Source: Plasmodium coatneyi | Taxonomy: Eukaryota; Apicomplexa; Aconoidasida; Haemosporida; Plasmodiidae | Direction: 5' to 3' | Assembly: GCF_001680005.1 (NCBI RefSeq) | Contig: NC_033567.1 | Location: 4,866,711 to 4,930,710, forward strand | Length of the DNA stretch: 64,000 bases | Part shown: positions 12,854-23,998 of the stretch, piece after piece | Numbering within the stretch: the first letter of the stretch is position 1 | How the letters are laid out: each line of letters starts with the position of its first letter | Program-made: the position numbers and the translations under genes | The notes under the pieces: generated by a model | What the model saw: only the letters and a program-made list of their open reading frames with translations | Database searches by the model: none | What the model was told of the DNA's origin: nothing

Positions 12854-14794
12854 ATGTCTCTCAAAATGGAATATTTCTATAAATTGGTCATAGTTTTAGC
12901 CTATATTCATACATATTTGATGCACAGCAGATGTGTGAAAAAGGTATTTTTAGCTGAAAATGAACCTGATCCTGGTGTAAAATCAGAGGATGGAAAAGGC
13001 CCTTATGAGGAGGATGTTCTTACAGAAGTTATGAATCTTCTTTCTTTCAAGACTTTGGGGGAAGAAAAGGTGGAACAGGAAAAATCCGAAGAAGAGGGTG
13101 CAGTTGGCGGGGTGGAAGGAAGGGGTGCAGTTGGTGGGGTGGATGAATTGGGTGCAGTTGGTGGGGTGGATGAATTGGGTGCAGTTGGCGGGGTGGAAGA
13201 ATTGGGTGCAGTTGGTGGGGTGGAAGAATTGGGTGCAGTTGGTGGGGTGGAAGAATTGGGTGCAGTTGGTGGGGTGGAAGAATTGGGTGCAGTTGGTGGG
13301 GTGGAAGAATTGGGTGCAGTTGGCGGGGTGGAAGAATTGGGTGAAGTTGGTGGGGTGGAAGAATTGGGTGAAGTTGGTGGGGTGGAAGACATGGAAACTG
13401 GAGAAAAATCCCCAAGAAAAAGAAGATTAATTTTAAGAAAAGCACGTTTTCAATTAGAAAATATTAAAAAATACAAGGGGACCTCTGAAGAAGATGTACA
13501 GATGGAAGAAGTAAAAGAAAAGGGAACAACTTCAAGTGAATCATCATCAGATGATGCACCAGAAGAAAAACCTGAAGAAAAGCCTGAAGAAGCGGGTGAC
13601 GCCGCGTTAATTGAGTTTAAACATGTACTAAGGGTGTGTGATTATATATATTTTGAAATTAATGATGAAGCAATAGACGAATATTTAAAGACAAGGGTAT
13701 ACGGAATAGAACGAATTTCTGAATTGCATAAAGAATATCCATTAAATTTGGGGAAAGCTATTGACTTTGAAAGTCTTCGTAAGCCTTTTGGAGTAGCAGA
13801 TGAAAGCCTTGTACTGATAAATGAAACCGAATTACACGAAATGCTATATTTTGATGATTATATGAAAATTCCATTATTAGATTTTTTAAATAATACAACG
13901 GTGGGTAAATTACCTCTGACAAAAGTTAATTCCTTATATTCCCAAGTAGGTATTAAATATCTGCCATGGAATAATTATCTGTTGGAGTATCTTAGTCCAA
14001 GAAGCATATCTTTTAACATTGACCATTTTTTTAATAATAATATAGGAACATATTTATCTGACGAAAAATGTGAAATTTGCAATTTTGATGATACAAGAAG
14101 AATGGTTATAGGAGAAAAAAATAAGGAAAACAATAATATAGTTGAAGCATTAAGAGAGATGAAAAACTCTAGGGAATTGTCTTATGGCGAACGACAGAGA
14201 CTAAGATATATCATTTTTTACCAACTTAGGAGTTTGGCGTATGTAGAGAAAAAATTATCTTTCTTTGGTGAAAAACGTAATAGAATTAAGAATGATTTAA
14301 CGCTTCTTTCAGAATATTTCCCTTTACCTAAAAAATATGTATATAAGGATGTTACCCTTTTGACATGTCTACATTATGTAAGCAGTTATATCATTGTAAT
14401 ACTTAAGCCATTGAAGGGTAAAGTTGGAAAAAATATGATAGAACATAGGGAGCTTCTTAATACTGCAGCTTTAGTAAATCACTTAATAGCTGTAATGGAG
14501 TTTATGGAAAATAATTCACAATTGTGTCAAAAATTCTTTGAGATCTATCGCCATCTTCGTGGTTTTTACCCACGTTTGAAATCGAGTGAAGATATAGTAA
14601 AAATGTTTAATTATTTAATGATAAGGCGTCAATTATTTTGTATAATGTATAATATAGGTAAATTACTTTCAAAATTACAATATTGCGAAGATCAGGTAAC
14701 TAATTATGAGGATAATATTTTTGGGGATTATGCGAAATTAACCTTTTCATTAGAACGTACATTAGATAAGGCGAAGGAGTTATATAAAAGGTGA
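12854..14794 (+). CDS. Secreted repeat protein, KELT-family candidate
   Basis: Single-exon 646-residue protein. Residues about 9-24 are hydrophobic and compatible with a signal peptide. Residues 82-180 are eleven tandem 9-residue units: GAVGGVEGR once, GAVGGVDEL twice, GAVGGVEEL six times, then GEVGGVEEL and GEVGGVEDM. A Glu/Pro-rich linker (about 215-250) leads into a C-terminal region of about 390 residues that looks globular and helical, with scattered Cys. No clear PEXEL is seen. Its position shortly after epsilon-tubulin and before an ETRAMP-like gene matches the place of the KELT protein on P. falciparum chromosome 14 as I remember it, but no KELT motif is visible, so that name is only a positional inference. 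The stop codon overlaps a possible GTGAAT donor; I found no downstream exon worth joining. Confidence 0.75.
   Translation: MSLKMEYFYKLVIVLAYIHTYLMHSRCVKKVFLAENEPDPGVKSEDGKGPYEEDVLTEVMNLLSFKTLGEEKVEQEKSEEEGAVGGVEGRGAVGGVDELGAVGGVDELGAVGGVEELGAVGGVEELGAVGGVEELGAVGGVEELGAVGGVEELGAVGGVEELGEVGGVEELGEVGGVEDMETGEKSPRKRRLILRKARFQLENIKKYKGTSEEDVQMEEVKEKGTTSSESSSDDAPEEKPEEKPEEAGDAALIEFKHVLRVCDYIYFEINDEAIDEYLKTRVYGIERISELHKEYPLNLGKAIDFESLRKPFGVADESLVLINETELHEMLYFDDYMKIPLLDFLNNTTVGKLPLTKVNSLYSQVGIKYLPWNNYLLEYLSPRSISFNIDHFFNNNIGTYLSDEKCEICNFDDTRRMVIGEKNKENNNIVEALREMKNSRELSYGERQRLRYIIFYQLRSLAYVEKKLSFFGEKRNRIKNDLTLLSEYFPLPKKYVYKDVTLLTCLHYVSSYIIVILKPLKGKVGKNMIEHRELLNTAALVNHLIAVMEFMENNSQLCQKFFEIYRHLRGFYPRLKSSEDIVKMFNYLMIRRQLFCIMYNIGKLLSKLQYCEDQVTNYEDNIFGDYAKLTFSLERTLDKAKELYKR
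13097..13393 (+). repeat. 27-bp coding tandem repeat, 11 copies
   Basis: Tandem 27-bp units encode the 9-residue GAVGGVEEL-type repeat. Copies differ by synonymous changes (GGC/GGT) and by the E/D and A/E substitutions at the ends of the array. The antisense and other sense frames of the array are also open, giving spurious ORFs rich in Pro/Ser/Thr or Trp/Val. Confidence 0.95.
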
Positions 14795-17060
14795 ATACAA
14801 GATATGTGGTTATATATTTAGGATTTAAATAAAGACGAAATTAAAAATAATGTGTACAAATCATTGCAATTTCTTTTGTTTGTTGTACATATTACAGAAT
14901 AACTTTCTTTATCGAAATATTTGGAAATGTAGAAAGAGAAGTAATTCTTATTCTGTTCTACATTTGTACGATAAATAAGACAATTTCTGTTTCCTTTTTT
15001 TTCTTTTTTAAATAATGTGAGACAAGTTTGTACATCATATCATCATAAAGAATGGTTTGAAAATTGTTGTAGCATATTTTAAAAAATACAATAATGTGAT
15101 GAATATATCCTCCGTGTTGATGCATATTGGAGAATGAGTTTTAAATTTTTTACAGAGCTCTTCCATTTAGGAAAAGTTACCCATTAATACATATTTAAAC
15201 ACATATTGAGAAATAATTGTAATTAAAAAATAATTTTTGCATGAATGTTTCTTAAGAAAAAAAGGAAAATTTAAACCATACATGTTTGCATCCCTTGTTG
15301 GTATATTCATTTTTTGGAAAACAAAAATCAAAGTGGAAAAAAATTCCCATGTGGAAATCCTTTAAATATGGTGACGAAATTTACATTAACACATTGTGCA
15401 TATTTATAAATATTTTTTAAAAACTTCGCACGCAAATTTTTTAATTTTGAAGAACTCTTTTCCTATTATATTTATACGCAGATTTTTTTAACCAATTTGT
15501 CACAATAACGAATTCGTTAGGATGCTTAAAAGGTGATATAAATGGCGTGTAAATAGTAGAAATATATAGCTTTATCAGAGAAAGTTTACGAGTAGGGCGG
15601 TAAATAATTGCGGCATGCTTCTGACACAAATGATTGGCAAAAGAAAAGTGGGCACAGTGTTAATCCATAGAGGTCATGAAATGGGCCAGCTTCCATACCA
15701 ACAGATAAGATCAGTGGAATATTCATGTCAAAATTGGAGAAATTTAAAAAAGATAAATTATATGAAATAAATACACATAGACCACATAATGAACAACATT
15801 TACGCACATAAAATGCCCTCATACAGTTTTTAAAAAGGAATTCCTTTCTAAATATAAATTATATATTCGATTACTTTGGCATGCCTGAAGAAACTGCACA
15901 TTAAAAAGTGAAGTGCATAAAATGAAGAATGCATATAATTTTCACGGATTGTTGTGTTAAGAAACGTTCCATTCATACGTGTGAAATGCACGAAAGGGGA
16001 GGGAACATTTCTTAAATATCAAAAGGAAATTATTTGTTTACACATTTTTTTGTTTCATATATGTGTCCATGACCGGGTTTTTCTTAACACACGTTTCAAT
16101 TTTATAACACGAAAATGGTGATATATCATTTCGGAAAGGCAATATATATTCGTTTTACAAATGTGTGCTGAGAAAACAGAAAGAGTGATTAAATAGGGAG
16201 AACGATTTTTGTGCACCTAAAACATGTAACACTTCTTTGTAAGGACGAACCTGAAAAGGGCGTTTTGCTATCATAATGGGCTTTTCACATAAGACATGAC
16301 ACGTTCAGCGAAAGTGAAAATATTAACCATTTAGTTATCATTTTATGATTACCCCTAATTATGATTGAATTTGGGGGGGTACATAACATATACAATTATG
16401 TTCCTTGTATATTCAGAGGGGCATTTATAAACGTTATAAGTTTTCCATTTTAGAAAAAATGAGAACGAAAATGAAAGCGTAAAATGCAGCATAAATTGTT
16501 TAAAGAATACTTAAAAGAAAAAGTAAGGATATTGTGTAAAAAAAAAAAGAAAGACAGAATTTACATTAATTAGCATGAACAGTTTACATTCTTTTGTCTC
16601 CACTTTAAATAGCGTAAAGGAGGCGGTAAAGCATTATTTTACAAAAATATTCTAACAGTTCTGATGCCTGTGCAGTTTATGTGTGCATAACATAAAATTA
16701 TATATGTTCACGATATTGTGAGAGCTTACAATATGTTAATCTTAGCGCCAGCCAAAAGTTACCGTTTAACGCAGGGATTAACCAATGTGCAGTTATGCAT
16801 TAAGTTTCATAGGAATGTTCTCATTTGCAAATTAAAAAGGATAATCTTCGTTTACACTTCAAAGGGGAAAATAACTGATGATAGGGTTATTGTAAGGATG
16901 GGAAAAGTTTTGTCTGAACAAGTTTCACGTATGTATTGAGTTATCTGCTTGATTGGAAGTGACCATTATTTGTAAGGCAAGCAGATATGAACGCGTTAGT
17001 AATTGCTTTTATTTAATTTTGTTAATTTTCGTCAGAATCTGTTTCTTTTTCCTTTTGGGA
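14795..17060. other. Intergenic, no gene recognised
   Basis: AT-rich. Only short open frames (for example 15441-15629, 15586-15822 and 16718-16939) without signal, splice or domain support. Confidence 0.55.
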
Positions 17061-17536
17061 TTAATCGGGGTGATACATCTCGAGCTGTTCTGAGATTTCC
17101 TGTTCGATTTCAGAGGGAGATGTATCATCGTCTACAATAATAAACAGATAATCCGGGTTGACTACTTCATACCCTTGATTAAAAGGAACCTGAGAGGGTA
17201 TATGAAAAGGTAAAAATTGGGCATTATATATGTAATATATACAAGTATATATAATAAACAGGCGTATGTATAAATGTATGTACACATTTTGCAAGAAAAT
17301 TTTGGGACATTATTCAACCATGCCGAAGGAAAGGAATATTCCTTTATTCTTACCCCAACGGTGAGGACCAATGCCATATACATAACAAGAAGAGTAATAG
17401 CTAAGACGAATATGATTGCGCGATTTGGAGAAATCTCATTAGCTGATAGTATATTAGGCAATCCGTTATTTATGGTTTTTAAGGCTTCACCAGCCATAGC
17501 GTTAATATCAGAAGTCATTTTCAACAAGGGTACCTC
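17061..17536 (-). CDS. C-terminal two exons of an unrecognised membrane protein (partial)
   Basis: On the minus strand, a T-rich tract followed by GCATAG ends at 17537. An open exon then runs 17536-17354, ending at a GTAAGA donor, followed by a TCTCAG acceptor and a last exon 17189-17061 ending in TAA. Both junctions are phase 0, giving 103 residues. The first exon encodes a polar stretch and then a clear TM helix (AIIFVLAITLLVMYMALVL). The last exon is acidic and ends EMYHPD. The strong acceptor before the first exon implies at least one more upstream exon, which I could not find in 17545-19000. Either a small membrane-protein gene with a distant first exon, or a gene relic. Family unrecognised. 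Confidence 0.45.
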
Positions 17537-17544
17537 CTATGCAA

Positions 17545-18995
17545 AAAAAAAAAAAAAGGAAAGCATATTATTATTGGTGTTAAATATTATTAAATTCTTT
17601 TGTCCATATATGTACATATACGTATAAGATTATTCTGTGTCATTTATGTACATGTAAACAATTTAATTCGTAAAAGCGCAGAGTTAGCAATTACAATTTA
17701 TAGCATTTATTTGTTTTTATTTTTGTTACTTATAAAAAAGTTAGATAAATGGTGAAAAGGAATTGTAAAAATCAGAAAATATACTACTGTATTATTAGAC
17801 TAATAAATGGCGTAAGGTTGTTTTAATATTTTTGAGGTTAAATGGGAAAAGGGGATTTAAGGACAAATGATTTATATATGTAAATATATAAAGAAAAATA
17901 CAAATTACATATTTTGTATTAGTTTTATTTTAATTAAATAATGTTTCCTAAATTGAGGATAAAAAAATAAGACTAAAATTTTTTTTACAATTATTTTTTA
18001 TTTTGAAATTTGCAAAATTATGTTAAGAATAAAATGGCAAATTAAAACATTACAAAATTGCGATTTAATTGATGCTAGAATTTTATATTTTGCATAGAAC
18101 AGTTGTTAACCACAAGAAAAGTTCTGCTAAAAAGGCAAATACAACAATTATAATAATAATTTTTTTTTTAATTAAAAATAGATTATTTCGGAACTGCTAA
18201 AATTTTGTTATTCGTATTTTTTTTTTTTTTTTTTTTGCGATTAATTATTAATTATAATGCACGAAATAGAATAATTCTGTGCAGCCACAGATTTTGCAAC
18301 AATAAAAATAGAATTGTAGCATTAGGCATGCAGTTATGTAAGGTATAATTACCTTTACGTAGCAGCAGTAGCGTCATTTTTAATACTATCTTGTCAATGT
18401 TATTTCAGGATGCGTTATCGTTCTTATATGCCTTCTTAAAGAATATTCGTTCTATTTATAAAAATAAAAAGTTCATTTCTGCAGCATCGCTATTTCTATA
18501 TTTTTACATGCACGATTTGGTCATTTATTGTTTATATTAAAAAAATTAGAAATATCAAGAATAAAATGAAAGAACCCCATGCACTATTTATGACATGTAA
18601 CTAAATTGAAGCACTGTAAAAAGACCTGCATGAATATTCATGAGAAAAAGAGCGCTTAAAAAAATATATAATATTAAGTTATATTCATGAGAAAGAATAA
18701 TGGGCAACGTACAAATGCTCCAAAACGAATGAGCAAAAATTGGCAACATTAATTTGAAGTGCATGAAATGTACAGAATTTTGAATACATGAATAAAATGC
18801 AAAGTAGCAGAATCAAAAAAACGAAATATTAACATTTTTAGCATGTCCACGAGTTTTTTTATAGCATTTTATTTTTCATCGTAAGGCTATTTTTGGCATA
18901 TGCTTTTCGTAACAATGCAGTTTGTTGTATGGATGCGCGATTAGCAAAAAATTTGAATTGTTCTAAGATATGAAAAAAAATGTCTATATAATTAA

Positions 18996-19062
<67 letters not shown>

Positions 19063-21227
19063 TCAAGCGCGTTGCGCTTCAGATAATTAAGCAGGTATGA
19101 ATAAAACTACGCATACCATTGTTATATGCATTTTGTAATTATGCCACCTTCTGATGATCAGCAGCTAATGACCAATATATACATGGCGAAGGTGGGCAGT
19201 CACTGGGTATACCTGCATATGCATACATAACTAAGGATAGTTATTGACCAACATATGCACAGTTTTACTGAAATATTTGGTACCGTTATGTGTCCACTTA
19301 CGGGGGAATTTACTAAATTTTATTCCCTTCTTGGATAAATTATCACCATTCTGTGGAATTTTCTAGATGCAACGTACTGAAAGCACCTTTTTAAAAAGTT
19401 TCTTTTTTGCAATGTGCCAATCTGCTACACGAATGGCGGTAATATCTTCGAAGGATGGATGAAAAACTATCTATAGATGTTAAAATGTAAGTTAAATTTG
19501 CACGCAAGTTGGATTGTTTTTTCGATTCGTTCGTTCTATGCTTAAAAAGTGCTATACTGGCGCAATGAATTGGAAAAAAACTCATATAGGGGTGATTTAT
19601 TTTTAATACATATCATTTTTGAACCTCAAAGTGATATAATGTTTAATGGATAGCTCTGAACCTATTTTATCATGTCCGTACATGTGTCCAACTCGTACGC
19701 ACAAAAATTTGGATGTGCTTGTCTCAAAATGTGATTTTTCTTAAGGAACAAAAGAGTTAGTGCAGACCAAAATAAAAAAAAAAAAAAAAAAAAAAAATGC
19801 GGTATAATTATTTGATTGCGAAGACAAAAAGGGTTAAAATGATGAATATGAAAACGAGGAAAAAAGGATAAATTTTAAAATATTTTCACGAAAAAGAGGA
19901 ACACCAAATGAATTTCTCTTAGGGATAAATTCCTATTTCTGAATATTGCTTCTGATTAATTTTTACCATATGAATGAAATTCAGTTCGAACATATATTCT
20001 TTTAAATAATATTCAATTTAATTTATGCAAGGCTAACGGGGTCAGCACTGTAAATTATGTGTACGGTGAGGTTAAGCCGCTGAAACGCATTTGTATTGAC
20101 ATATTTTTTGCGCTGTGTGAGGAAAGTAATTTTTATTCATAAATAAAATTGCCGCAAAAAATCTTCACGATTTATTGGTTAATTGAAGAAAGGGGGTGGC
20201 ACCCTATATATTTTTCTTCTCCTCATTTGTTCCCTCTTTGTTTCCACATTTTTTTGATCTTTTCTGTTCTTGAAGAAATAAACGCATTGGGGGTGCACGC
20301 TGTGATATGCTACAACATGCTACCCGTAAATGTTGTACAAGGTTTTTTTTTTTTTTTTTTTTCCAAGCAATATCTCATTCGACATGAACCTAAAAAAAGC
20401 TTTTTACATACACCTTATTTGCTTAAATTTTGATGTAATTGGCCTCTATTCAATTTTGCCACAAAGTGCTATTTTTTTTAATTGCATGCATTCGCAAAGA
20501 AGACCACTAACGGTTGCCTTTACATATGCACATATATTTAATCATTTTTTTTTTCGGGGGGGTTTCCTTAATTGATATTAAAATTAGTTATTTGTTTTGA
20601 ATCATCTTTTTATAAAAAAAATATTTGTTTCTTTATCTCTTAATTTTTTCTTCATTTTTTAGGAGAAACTTTCTTAGTCCACTTAAAAGTGGCATGCATA
20701 TGTGCCAAATGCAGCTGTTACGAAACCCGCCGCATGCCATTACCACGCATGTGTAGACACATAAAATGTTGTATTTTTAAAAATGTATGCTTTTAATTTG
20801 TGGTTTAAAACATCGCAATTAATTATGAAAGAAGCAAAGCACATGTAGGTGACCTCTCCGAGTGCAAACGTATTTGTTGATACGTATATGTATGCAGTGT
20901 TAACCACATGTAACCTCAAATTTCATCGATAAAATATTTTGCAAGCAACACAAATAAAAATGGTTAAAATGAAGAAAGAAAAAAATAAAATAAAAATGAA
21001 AAAGTGGAAAGAAAGAGTTGCATGTTATAAAATTGACACATTAACAAGTCAACAAATTAACACGTTAACATTTCGGCAAATTTATGTTACGAAAATTGTT
21101 CAACTGCTTCAGCAGACAAGGAAAAACCATCCTTTTAATTACGCTTGGGTGTACAGTATATGCATAAAAATTTTGTATCCTTTTTTTTCTCTTTGCAAAG
21201 ACCTTTTTGTTTCATTTGTTGTCCCAA
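17545..21227. other. Intergenic with microsatellites
   Basis: About 3.7 kb, very AT-rich. Poly-T near 18218-18236, a long TA dinucleotide tract at 18996-19059 and poly-A near 19768-19797. Short open frames at 19391-19585, 20149-20433 and 20939-21274 lack support. A missing first exon of the minus-strand gene at 17061-17536 could lie here. Confidence 0.5.
18996..19059. repeat. TA dinucleotide microsatellite
   Basis: About 60 bases of almost uninterrupted TA repeat with one GT interruption near the start. Likely length-variable and cruciform- or slippage-prone. Confidence 0.95.
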
Positions 21228-21755
21228 ATGAAAATAAGCAATGTGTGCATTTTTATCCTTATATTATTCTTTAATATTTTATTTGAACAGCATTTGTGCA
21301 ATGCTGCCGTAAAGAGAAGTGAATCTCATTTGATGAAGTCTCCTATTGATGAATTAAATAAGAAGAGGAAAAAGAAGGTGATATATGCAGTTATAGGTGT
21401 AATGTTGGGCATGCTTGCCGTAGCCGCAGGTGGATTGGGAATGACTTATAGAAGGAAGAAGCCTTCCATATGGGATGATTTAGGCCCGGATGCTCATGGC
21501 ATTTTAAACAGCGCAATTGCACAGGGGATATGGATGGCAAAGATGAACATGACTAAGGACACTATGCCCGTAGATAAGTTATTACCGCAGATGAGTGATA
21601 TAAGAAATATAATAAAACAGGAATTGGCACATAGAAGGTTGGATATTGAAAAATATGATCCATTACAAATACAAGATTTTTGCAACTTTTCGATTTTTAA
21701 CATTAAAGAGTCTATGTTATCATTTCAAAGAAACCTAAGATTAGGAAAATGGTAG
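21228..21755 (+). CDS. ETRAMP-like early transcribed membrane protein
   Basis: Single-exon 175-residue protein from the ATG at 21228. An upstream in-frame ATG at 21207 would add seven residues before the signal. Residues 1-26 form a signal peptide ending in CNA. Residues about 27-50 are lysine-rich (NKKRKKK) and 51-72 form a Gly/Ala-rich TM helix, followed directly by RRKK. This signal / short basic region / Gly-Ala TM / C-terminal tail order is the ETRAMP layout; ETRAMPs are parasitophorous-vacuole-membrane proteins. The tail of about 100 residues is longer and less charged than typical ETRAMPs, so a different small secreted membrane protein is possible. Location agrees with an ETRAMP near the end of P. 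falciparum chromosome 14 as I recall it. Confidence 0.6.
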   Translation: MKISNVCIFILILFFNILFEQHLCNAAVKRSESHLMKSPIDELNKKRKKKVIYAVIGVMLGMLAVAAGGLGMTYRRKKPSIWDDLGPDAHGILNSAIAQGIWMAKMNMTKDTMPVDKLLPQMSDIRNIIKQELAHRRLDIEKYDPLQIQDFCNFSIFNIKESMLSFQRNLRLGKW

Positions 21756-23998
21756 ACCAGCATGAAAGATAAGGTATAATAAACATATTCATGGGTGTGT
21801 ACAGATGGAACGAGGGTGAAAATACATCTGCTTTAAATTAAAGAAAAAGAGGTATTATCACCATTTTGTTGTGATTAAAACGTGCATGTCATTTTTTATA
21901 TTTCTTTAGCAATCCCCTGTGAGCAAGATTGGGAAAATTTTGTTCTTTTAATCAAAAAAATAACATATAATATTGACAAATGGCTCTTACATAATTATAA
22001 AGGAAGGGGAAGAGCCACCCTTTACTTTGTTAAGTCCTCTCTGCATTGAATCATGTGCAGCTTTTTTTTTATATTTTATTTTTACTCATTTGTTTGATTT
22101 TTGATTTGTGTTTTATCCGCTATAAACTGTGTGTTTTTAACTTTTTAATTTTTTTAAATTTTCTAATTAATTTGTGATGTGTGTGTATATGCATAAAATA
22201 CCCTGTGTCAGCGTGTGTATCAAAGACGAACTTGAAAAAAAACACGCGAAAACATAAATTGAAATATATATTTTAGAAAGTATTATAAATTTTTTGGCAT
22301 TTAAAAAACAGCTTCTTCGAAAATGAAAACAGGTCCGCAGTATAAAATAACGTTTTCGTTTTCTTTTAAAGGTAGAATGAGAGAGTAAAAATTAGTGTTG
22401 TAAATGTGAAAAATGGCAATATATAACATCTCATCACATTTGTCTAAAGTGGGAAAAACTAATGAGAATTTTTTCCCGCCTTTTTTTGGTGAAATATTCC
22501 TTTAACATGCCTATAGAGGGAAAATTAATATTACGGAACCTATGACATACTAACAAACCAGTAATGGTGTTGGAGACAAAAAAGACACATTTTAAAATAT
22601 TTTGAAGACGCTGCAAATGTGATTTATGTACAACTGTTACTTCAAAGCGGCATGAAAAAGGAGAAATGGAATTTTTTTTTTAAATTGTTCGCAAAAATGT
22701 TCGAAAAAATTGAATATGTTTATAAGCTCTTACGAATATCTGGTTAACACATTTATAAGGCGAAAATAAGAAGAAAAAAAAAACGTATAATTTGGCTCTG
22801 TTGAATCATTTTATGAAATAAAATGTAAACAGGCGGAGATAATGTGTTCGTAAATGGGAAATTATAAAATTAAGTTGTTAATTCAGTTAAATTGTATTAA
22901 AAAATTTCATAAATTGTTAAACACAATTTTACACACAAGAATAAAAAAAAGGTATAAAGTTGAAATGGCTAAAAAACCATATATTTATCAGAAGGAAGAA
23001 AAAAACGTTTACTAATGCAAATGTATAGAAAACGATAAAACTTGTGGCTAAATAAGACAGATATGGAATCTCCATGCATAAGGTACATTTTACATAAAAA
23101 AATGAAAAAAACAAAAGGAAAAAATTGATGAATTCTTGGATGGGCAGGATTGCTCACATTGTTAACCCTGTCCAGAATTATACATCATATAGGTGACATT
23201 ACAGTGAACAATTTATAATCACAAACTGTTCATCTGCTAATTCATGTGGGATAGAAAGGTGTTAGAATGAATGGTAACACATATATATACATATACTCAT
23301 CTGTACATATACATGGTGTGTATCCTTTTTTGGAGGAAATAAAAATTTTATTACAAATAAAATGAACACATCGTTATCTTTAATTAGTGCATCTTGTCTA
23401 TGTTCTGATTATAGAGTAAGAGACAAACAAGATACGGATAATACTAGAGAGTTGGTTAAATCAACGTAACCTTAACAATAGGGTACCCACCACTCGGACA
23501 TATGCAAATATTACTTAAAGTACGTAGGTAAAATATTTCAGAATTTTTATTTACGCTAAAATTTTTTTCTGCATTATGTAATTTCAGATCGCACTTTACT
23601 ATTTCTGCAATATTCCGCTTAATATATCATCGTGTACATTCACCATTAATTCGTTTACATCTCTGAAATATGAACTGTTGTCATTTACCGAGAACCATAC
23701 GGGGAATATTTTTTCGTTGAAGAAATGGCTTTTTCTATTTTTTTTTCAGCTCACTCGTTTTGCTCATTTTTTCTTCAGGTTTCTTTTTTATCCTCATTGT
23801 TTTTTTATACCGCAGTTTTCTTCACCTCATTTTTGTTTACTTTAGGCTTTTTTGCCTCATCTTCAGTCATCTCAGTCCCTTTCCCCTCAGCGTTCCTTCC
23901 CGCCTTCGCCATCTCCTTTCGCGCTAATTTATCTTGTTTCCTCTTCATTTTAAAATACGTCTCCTTTTTCTTCTGCTTGTTTTTTTTTTTTCTCTTCT
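21756..23998. other. Intergenic; lysine-coding open stretch at its right edge
   Basis: AT-rich with unsupported short frames. At 23790-23990 on the minus strand, just beyond the stop of the next gene, an additional open lysine-rich frame continues after a 12-base A run. It resembles the neighbouring C-terminal tail and may be former coding sequence. Confidence 0.5.

Noticed and set aside
13003..13445. Pro/Ser/Thr-rich minus-strand frames and a Trp/Val-rich plus-strand frame
   Set aside because: Shadows of the 27-bp coding repeat; composition is dictated by the real frame.
18361..18400. Short minus-strand start MTLLLL as exon 1 for the orphan exons at 17061-17536
   Set aside because: Its possible donors leave phase 1, which does not match the phase-0 acceptor at 17537.
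20939..21274. 111-codon lysine-rich frame overlapping the ETRAMP-like start
   Set aside because: No ATG at its start, low-complexity beginning, and it overlaps the better-supported signal-peptide frame.
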